A stretch of DNA of 64,000 bases from contig JAMPIV010016225.1 in assembly GCA_024509875.1 (NCBI GenBank), positions 1 to 64,000 of the forward strand. The letters are read 5' to 3'. This document shows, in pieces, positions 57,939 through 64,000 of the stretch; position 1 is the stretch's first letter, and each line of letters opens with the position of its first letter. This DNA is from Oreohelix idahoensis. Taxonomy: Eukaryota; Mollusca; Gastropoda; Stylommatophora; Oreohelicidae. A model generated the notes under the pieces. That model did not search any database, had not been told where the DNA came from, and saw nothing but the letters and a program-made list of their open reading frames with translations. The translations under genes were made by a program, and so were the position numbers.

Positions 57939-59978
57939 TGTGGTGAAGTGGGATGTTATAAATATTTATAGGGGACTTAGTGTACTGACTGAGATCAGCT
58001 GTGAAGGTATATATATCTAATAAGAGTAGTGTATTATATATAACCTTACTTGCTACCACATATCTATATATCTCAGTCAGAATTATTCTGGAATAGTGTG
58101 ATGACTACGTTATGTGTCTAGGGTATGTGTATGATGAAGTGTAAGTCACAACAACAGACAGATAAACAATTTAATTTAATCCACTACTCTTAACAACACT
58201 GTGACACTCACATACATATAACACTCTATGAGAATATCTTAAAGAAGTCACTCGTAACTTTTCAAATAACAATATGTATTCATTACTGGCATGAATGAAT
58301 ATGTGTCCTGATTCAACTACAAGGGAACCAGGAATCACAATCAATTTAAATTACAAGTATGTACAGAATGTATTTAATATGAATATTGTAGTGACATATA
58401 TTATTACAAATATTCTATGTGTGTCAGTTGTGTAGTAGTAAAATGAGGTAATACTGGTTTTGTTTTGTTCAAGCTCTGTTGGTATTTGTCATCATGACTT
58501 CAATAGTTTGTCTTTTGGGACTAGTATTGGAGATGTTCTCAGTTCCTGATATTAAGACAATTAAATTCCCCTCTAAATGTTATTTTTATAAAGTCATTTC
58601 AAGATGAGGGGACATATTGTTGAGCTCAGCTGGCCAAGTTAGCTTATCTGGCGTGATGGCGGCAGGAAAGGACTCCTCTGCTCGAATTCTCCTCTGGGCT
58701 CTGGAGACACCTCACTGATAGCTAAAAGGACCAAGGAGTATGCTGTCCGACACTGGATTCAGCAAAGCTCTGACCAGGTGCTGCTCAGTACCATCAAGAC
58801 CACTGTCCCACAATTTCATGGAAATAAACACAGATACGTTGATTAGCAATGAATTCTGGCACAATTACTGGCACAAATTTCCATCTGCTTATGTTCCAGG
58901 CTTTTATTTTAGCAAAATTGTGAGCTGGCTTCAACGCACTGATGCTTTATCAAGCTTATTTAAACAAGTGGTTTCGAACTAACGCTCCCAAGTGTGTATA
59001 TCAGTGAGACTGGCCAATGAGCCACGTTTCGACAAGTGTTTGAAAAAATGTTACCTTTCCCCGTTTCCCCTAACAACGAAAGATAGTATTTATAGTCCGA
59101 CCAATCGTGGTTAGGCTTTCATTTGTTGCGCTCCAATCAATTTGGAGTTTACATGGTAGGCTATTTCTGTAACGTAAATTTTTTTCAAACACGTTATAAA
59201 AAAAATCTTATGAGCAGAAATGATTTTATGCTGTCAGGCATCCCCAATATTTTATTTTGGGTATAATTTATTAATTCCTGGACTATTTGCGTAACGTTTT
59301 ACATATTATTTGTCAGCAAGCCCTAAGGAACCCAAATATACCAATTTAAAAGAGCTACGTGGCTGCGTTCAAAATATGTATTTTCTACCTCCTGTTTCGA
59401 AGATGTGCTGTCTGGGTACTGTTATGTTTTCAACCGTAAACCCATCTATTGTTATCTTTCCTAATAAGAGTTTTTTATGATTTATAAACCTAACTCTGGG
59501 AAAGGGTAGTGTATTTTATCACTGTCCGTCTGAAAAAAAATTAGTGCATGTAGACTTACACGCGTGATGGCAGCATTTGTGTATCGCGCGACGCGTGTTG
59601 CATGCGTTCCTGATTTTCAGCCCTCCCCTCTCTCTTTATCCTTTTGTCCATCTGTTCGTTCGTTTTGGTAACGCAGTGTAGAAAAAGACATGAATGGAAT
59701 TTAAAATTTAGGTCAACTTGCATATTTCAAGGTTTTTCTTAGAAAGGCAGCACATTTTATTGTGTGTTTGGGAAACGCGTGTATGTTGCAGAAGGCCTTT
59801 AATATCAACGTGAAACGTTACAATTTGCCGACGAAGTAGAAAACAAGGGGATTTCGAGTACAGTCTTTGTGACAGCACTGTTATTTACCATTGCTCTTCT
59901 CTTTATTTATTATATGTATTTATTAGGCTTTATATTTACTTGATAATTTATATATGTGGATTAGAATATTCCACGACA
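57939..59978 (-). repeat. 3' LTR of element C (2040 bp)
   Basis: Left edge TGTGGTG, right edge CACGACA next to the polypurine tract (6 of 7 bases inverted). The family foldback is present with a different arm sequence: CTGACTGAGAT (57985-57995) and ATCTCAGTCAG (58070-58080), a perfect 11-bp pair. The GTGTCTAGGG box is at 58114-58123. Confidence 0.82.
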
Positions 59979-60045
59979 CCTCCCCTCTTAAAACAGACAT
60001 TATATGTCAGTCCTTTATTCTATATACACATAGAGAAATTTATTA

Positions 60046-61974
60046 TTATTTCTGGGGTTTACGGTGATTCTCATCACACGGATGGCGGCTTAAAAAATCC
60101 GCTCCCAAATTGGTTTTTCCAGATATATACTCAATGCTAAAATTATATGGAGCCAGAAGCAAAGACCATCGGAGTAACCTAGAGTTCTCATGCTTAGCCT
60201 GTGCTAGAAACGATAAAGGTTTGTGATCTGTTTGCAACTTAAATGCCTTCCCATATAGATAAATATTGAATTTCTTTATTGCCCATATTACTGCAAGACA
60301 TTCTTTTTCGCTAGTTGAGTAGTTGATTTCAGCTTTATTCAACTTTCTGCTAGCATATGCCACTGGGCTTAATTCCCCATCCAATGCATCTGATTTCTGT
60401 AGTAGAGTTGCACCTAACCCAATATTACTTGCATCCGTCCTTACTATGAATTCTTGACTTAAGTCAGGTAATTTCAAAATGGGTTTACTTGTGAGCTTTT
60501 CCTTCAATTCTTGGTAAGTCATTTCACATTGTGGTGTCCATGTAATGCGATCTGGATGTCCTTTACGTGTCAATTCAGTTAAAGGTGCACATATGGAATT
60601 AAAGTTTTTGATATACTTCTGGTAGAAACCACATAATGAGACAAAGGATCTCACGTCCTTCTTGGTTTGTGGTCTCGGGGCTTTCTGTAGTTTCTCTAAA
60701 TTCTTTGGGTCAGGGGTCATGTTTCCCTGATAAACTGTGTGTCCCAAAAATTCCAATTCTTTACATCCAACGCAACATTTGGTTGGTCGGGCTGTTAAAT
60801 TTGCCTCCCTAAGTCGATCAAACAGCATGTTCAGAGAGTCAATGTGTTCCTCAAATGTTTCTGTTGCTATAAGGATATCATCCATAAAATTTGTTATACA
60901 GGGATTATTCAGAGGATCCAATAATTTTCTCATCATTCTAGAGAAGACACTAGGCGCATTCTTCAATCCAAATGGCAATCTATTAAACTCATAGTGTCCT
61001 TCTGAGGTACTAAAAGCTAGGTATGGTCTAACCTCAGGCTTTACTGGAATCTGATAGTATCCTTTACTCAGATCCACTTTTGAGAAATATTTAGCTTTAT
61101 TTAGTCTGGCAAACAGCTGATTTGTATCCGGCAATGGATCCACCTGTCCTTCTGTAATAGCATTCAGTCTCCTGTAATCTATACAGAGTCTATGTTCTCC
61201 AGAGGGCTTCCTTAAGAGTACAACACCGGAACTATACGAAGACTCACTGTGCGAAATAATTCCTTCCTTCAACAGATAGTCTATCTCTTCCTTCAAAGCT
61301 TTCTCCTTAGCAAACGGAATCGAATATGGTTTCATACAGACAGGTGTGGAGTCTATCAGTTTCATATCATATTCCAATAGGTTTGTATGCCCTGGTCGGT
61401 CTGTTAACACCTCTGCATGATTATTTAGAACCTGTTGCACTCTCTCTTTCTGAGTTTTCGTTAAATGTGTACTGATTTTCACCTGTGCTGCTGTCTCACA
61501 GGGGTGTAATGGATATTCAAATGATGAAAGTGGTTCCTTTTTCATCTCCATGGCGATGGACAAGGTCAACAAGTGTGTCTCTTCCTGATGTTCTCTTTCC
61601 AAATATTTCTTCAGGAGATTCACATGATAGATTTTTTCTTTCCCCTTCTTATCTATCTTATAATTTGTTCTAGACACCTTCTCTAAAACTGTATATGGAC
61701 CCTGCCATCCAATTTGTAACTTATTCTGACTCCCAGGCAAAAGAAGCAGTACTTTCTCTCCCACAGCCAAATTTCTGTCTTTCGCCTTCCTGTTATAATA
61801 GGCAGCATGTTTCTTCCTGGCTTGTTTCAAATTTTCATTGGCAAGTTTCCAGCCAGTTTTCAACCGAGTGGTCAGCTCATTCACATATTGGTATGAAGAT
61901 GTAATGTTTTCCTCTGCCTTTTCATCAGTCCACGTTCTTAACAAAGCTACATATGGACCTTTAATTGTGTGGAC
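60046..61974 (-). CDS. Element C pol ORF: integrase C-terminus, reverse transcriptase, RNase H
   Basis: Open from just after a TAG (GTC at 61974) to the stop at 60046, with no early ATG. It begins IKGPYVALLRTWTDE, then the integrase C-terminal domain (GWQGPYTVLEK), RT (LCIDYRRLN, VDLSKGYYQIPV, ITNFMDDIL) and RNase H (RTDASNIGLGATLL, KECLAVIW, TDHKPL), ending near SRHPCDEN. Catalytic residues look intact. The frame is -1 relative to Gag-X and overlaps its last 28 bases; element B has the same arrangement. It acts in reverse transcription of the element RNA. Confidence 0.92.
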   Translation of the reverse strand, partial: VHTIKGPYVALLRTWTDEKAEENITSSYQYVNELTTRLKTGWKLANENLKQARKKHAAYYNRKAKDRNLAVGEKVLLLLPGSQNKLQIGWQGPYTVLEKVSRTNYKIDKKGKEKIYHVNLLKKYLEREHQEETHLLTLSIAMEMKKEPLSSFEYPLHPCETAAQVKISTHLTKTQKERVQQVLNNHAEVLTDRPGHTNLLEYDMKLIDSTPVCMKPYSIPFAKEKALKEEIDYLLKEGIISHSESSYSSGVVLLRKPSGEHRLCIDYRRLNAITEGQVDPLPDTNQLFARLNKAKYFSKVDLSKGYYQIPVKPEVRPYLAFSTSEGHYEFNRLPFGLKNAPSVFSRMMRKLLDPLNNPCITNFMDDILIATETFEEHIDSLNMLFDRLREANLTARPTKCCVGCKELEFLGHTVYQGNMTPDPKNLEKLQKAPRPQTKKDVRSFVSLCGFYQKYIKNFNSICAPLTELTRKGHPDRITWTPQCEMTYQELKEKLTSKPILKLPDLSQEFIVRTDASNIGLGATLLQKSDALDGELSPVAYASRKLNKAEINYSTSEKECLAVIWAIKKFNIYLYGKAFKLQTDHKPLSFLAQAKHENSRLLRWSLLLAPYNFSIEYISGKTNLGADFLSRHPCDENHRKPQK

Positions 61975-63962
61975 CTATTTGTCCATGCACCGGTATGGTC
62001 TCTTCCACTCGAAGCTTTATAGTGATGATTTTTCCTCCCAGAATTATCATTCACAAAACGACCGCTACCAATTTTTCTTTTGGGGCTTTCTCCCCACTTA
62101 AAATTCTTGATGAGAGATTTCCTCTCTACATCCTCTTCCTCCAGTTTGTTTAAGTCCGATTGAGGGATTTTCGGCTTATCCTGGGGTAAGACATCTTTTT
62201 GCACTCTCCGCATAGTGGCCATTGTAAAACAGTTAAGTGAAGCTTGTCCGTGAAAAGGGGCTTCCCATTCCATTTGGTCCACTTTATCAAATCTATTTTT
62301 CTTTTTATTATCAGGCCTAATTTTGCCCCGGGGCGTGTCCAGGTCCTGATCCATGTTCCCACTTGTGGGTGTTCCCTCATGTGCTATGCTACACCTTTCT
62401 ACAAAATTCTCAATGTCCCATCTTGCTTTGGGCCAATAATAATTGTGAGCCACCTTTTGAATGATGGTACCTATTTTCTCATGGTCCCCATCTGGTTTCA
62501 CATGTAGGCTCCTTATTAAGTCTGCCCTATATCTTTTTGGAAGAACCAGCTGTCCGTGACCTTTGGATCTAGCTCCAGTCTTCCTATACATCAACTTGTT
62601 TTTCATGTAAAAATCTCCCTTGCCTGGAGTTGTATGACAAGTTGACAATTTCCTGAAACAAGGCTTGAGTGTTTTATCCCCAGCCTGTGCCTTCCTCATC
62701 TCTTCTGGAGTGGTATCTAACATAATATCCTCCTCCTGTCTTGAGGTCGACCTGACCTGAAGGGTTGCCATATACACAGGTTTCCTTCTGCAACGGTCAG
62801 TGTCATGATTGTCCATCTGACAATTCTTACACCACCTTTTTCCTTGGTTGAAAGATTTTCTTTCATCATATTTCCTTTCATCGAATTGTGGGAATTTATT
62901 TTTATTGTCATACCGTGGCCTATCAAATTGGTGCTTACCTTTATTTTGATCCTTAGGATCAAATTTATTAAAGTTCTGTGGTGCCCTAAAGTTATCCACC
63001 TGTTTCTTTTTATTAACTGTTACCTCTGCTTGAGCTGCTTGATACCTTTCAGCAACATTTAGCAACTCACCCAGCCTCTCTGCACCTTGTTCCATGAGAA
63101 ACTTTCTCAGGTCTGGAGCCATGGACTCTCTTAATTGTTCTATAAGGACCATTTCCTTAAGATCTTGGGTTTTCCCCAGAGAAGTCCATTTCTCCAAGTA
63201 TGTCTCTATTCGTGCAGAGAACTGGTGATAGGTTTCACCTGACAGTAGTTTAGCATTCCTAAATTTTTTTCTATAAAATTCTGCATTCTTTTCATACCTT
63301 AACAAAAGAGCCTGCTTTAGCATGTCATAATTTTCCTGATCACCTCTGCTCATTTTTGCAAAAACTTCATAAGCTGCCCCACGAAGTCCCTGAGATAACT
63401 TTAAGCTCCACCTTTCTCTCTCTAACCCATACGTGGTAGCTAATAGTTCATACCTATTTAGGTAGCTCTCAATATCATCGTCTTTCTCAACAAAATGATC
63501 TAAATGAAAATTCATAGCTGAGGTTGAGGCTCCTTGAGTAACCGTAGCATCAGAGGCAAAGGGACTGGCACCATTTTCAGGAGCATGGCCTTGAAACTCA
63601 AACTCCCTTAGTCGTAATTCATGTTCCCTTTGTAATCTTTTCTCCTCCTTTTCTGCTTCCCTCTCTGCAGCTAATCTCTTCTCTTCCCTTTCTGCAGCTA
63701 ATCGTTTGTCTTCTCTTTCTGCCTCCAATTTCTTAGCCTCAGCCTCAATCTGCAACCTCTTAGTCTCAGCCTCAGCTTCAAACTGTAACTTCTTAATTTC
63801 CTTGTCAGCCTCTAACTTTCTTTCGGCTTCAAACCTTCTTTCTTCGCGTTCAATAAATTTGTCACATTCCGTCGTGACATAGGCAACCATAACTTGCCCA
63901 TCTAATCCTAACTCTTTTGCAGTCTGAACCGCAGCAGATCGAAATTTGGCCAGGTCCGCCAT
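61947..63962 (-). CDS. Element C Gag-X polyprotein, protease deleted
   Basis: 671 residues, starting MADLAKFR like A and B. Charged coiled coil (about 40-125), SCAN-like Gag core, CCHC knuckle (CKNCQMDNHDTDRC), then directly KPVYMATLQVRS. The roughly 140-residue protease present in A and B is missing in frame, with KP at both ends of the lost segment. Next come the linker (MKNKLMYRKTG) and a zinc domain H-x6-H-x29-C with CSIAH in place of CPEC. The X module follows with the same landmarks as in B: HEGTPTSG, MATMRRVQ, IPQSDL, FKWG, GSGRFV and HYKASSGRD. It ends at KVHM and TAG. There is no internal stop or frameshift. Confidence 0.9.
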   Translation of the reverse strand: MADLAKFRSAAVQTAKELGLDGQVMVAYVTTECDKFIEREERRFEAERKLEADKEIKKLQFEAEAETKRLQIEAEAKKLEAEREDKRLAAEREEKRLAAEREAEKEEKRLQREHELRLREFEFQGHAPENGASPFASDATVTQGASTSAMNFHLDHFVEKDDDIESYLNRYELLATTYGLERERWSLKLSQGLRGAAYEVFAKMSRGDQENYDMLKQALLLRYEKNAEFYRKKFRNAKLLSGETYHQFSARIETYLEKWTSLGKTQDLKEMVLIEQLRESMAPDLRKFLMEQGAERLGELLNVAERYQAAQAEVTVNKKKQVDNFRAPQNFNKFDPKDQNKGKHQFDRPRYDNKNKFPQFDERKYDERKSFNQGKRWCKNCQMDNHDTDRCRRKPVYMATLQVRSTSRQEEDIMLDTTPEEMRKAQAGDKTLKPCFRKLSTCHTTPGKGDFYMKNKLMYRKTGARSKGHGQLVLPKRYRADLIRSLHVKPDGDHEKIGTIIQKVAHNYYWPKARWDIENFVERCSIAHEGTPTSGNMDQDLDTPRGKIRPDNKKKNRFDKVDQMEWEAPFHGQASLNCFTMATMRRVQKDVLPQDKPKIPQSDLNKLEEEDVERKSLIKNFKWGESPKRKIGSGRFVNDNSGRKNHHYKASSGRDHTGAWTNRSTQLKVHM

Positions 63963-64000
63963 TGTCTATCATGTAAATTTATACAATGTCTAACCAACAA

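Larger units (their letters stand above)
57939..64000 (-). mobile_element. Gmr1-like element C, without protease and integrase core (5' LTR outside window)
   Basis: On the minus strand: Gag-X frame (63962-61947), RT-RNase H frame (61974-60046), polypurine tract (59979-59990, AAGAGGGGAGG on the minus strand) and 3' LTR (59978-57939). Its internal layout is the same as in element B, including the replaced integrase core and the -1 register of pol, but it also lacks the protease. Both long frames are open, so it is the best-preserved coding copy in the window. Confidence 0.9.

Noticed and set aside
61947..62420. Module X as an envelope gene or a captured viral membrane protein
   Set aside because: There is no signal peptide, hydrophobic segment or transmembrane stretch; the module is basic and hydrophilic.

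Overview
This is an AT-rich, repeat-dominated stretch of animal nuclear DNA. Every long reading frame I can assign belongs to a transposable element, and I recognise no host gene, tRNA or rRNA. The mix of Ty3/gypsy elements (including a Gmr1-like lineage), APE-type LINE fragments, a Tc1/mariner-type element, MITE-like elements, microsatellites and minisatellites suggests an invertebrate with a large TE-rich genome. A mollusc or another marine invertebrate is plausible, but the sequence does not prove it.

Layout. 1-2189 (minus): broken Gag-protease of one gypsy element, running off the window start. 4403-9904 (minus): Gmr1-like element A, with 5' LTR, gag, protease, integrase and part of the RT, truncated. 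9905-12230 (plus): decayed LINE, interrupted by an LTR fragment. 12525-21657 (minus): complete Gmr1-like element B, with two 2.26-kb LTRs and a 5-bp GCTTG target duplication. 21955-23455: complex repeats and two LINE 3' ends lying tail to tail. 23466-27139 (minus): element D, one LTR plus RT-RNase H plus a 167-bp LTR stub. 27241-28141: LINE end. 28144-29138: mariner-type element with 52-bp TIRs. 29807-30195: hAT-like MITE. 33160-35945: an inverted pair of related LINE pieces. 39311-39573: 24-bp minisatellite. 39700-43030 (minus): long APE-LINE. 44696-44980: TTAA-flanked MITE. 45707-47959: solo LTR E. About 50590-53620: 3-kb degenerate ~75-bp satellite. 53968-55765 (plus): 3' half of another gypsy element with a 213-bp LTR. 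57939-64000 (minus): Gmr1-like element C, whose 5' LTR is outside the window.

The main biology is in the Gmr1-like family (A-F). Element A has the order Gag-PR-INT-RT, with integrase before RT, the reverse of ordinary gypsy. Elements B and C share this backbone, but the D,D,E catalytic core of integrase is replaced by the same unrelated basic module of about 140 residues. The integrase zinc site is altered from HHCC toward HHC(H), and RT-RNase H sits in the -1 frame. C has also lost its protease by a clean in-frame deletion. The LTRs of all six groups carry, near one end, a two-helix foldback whose paired arms change sequence but keep pairing, followed by an invariant GTGTCTAGGG box. These two patterns are the best candidates for undescribed biology: an integrase-core-less but structurally complete retrotransposon lineage, and a covarying LTR RNA structure.
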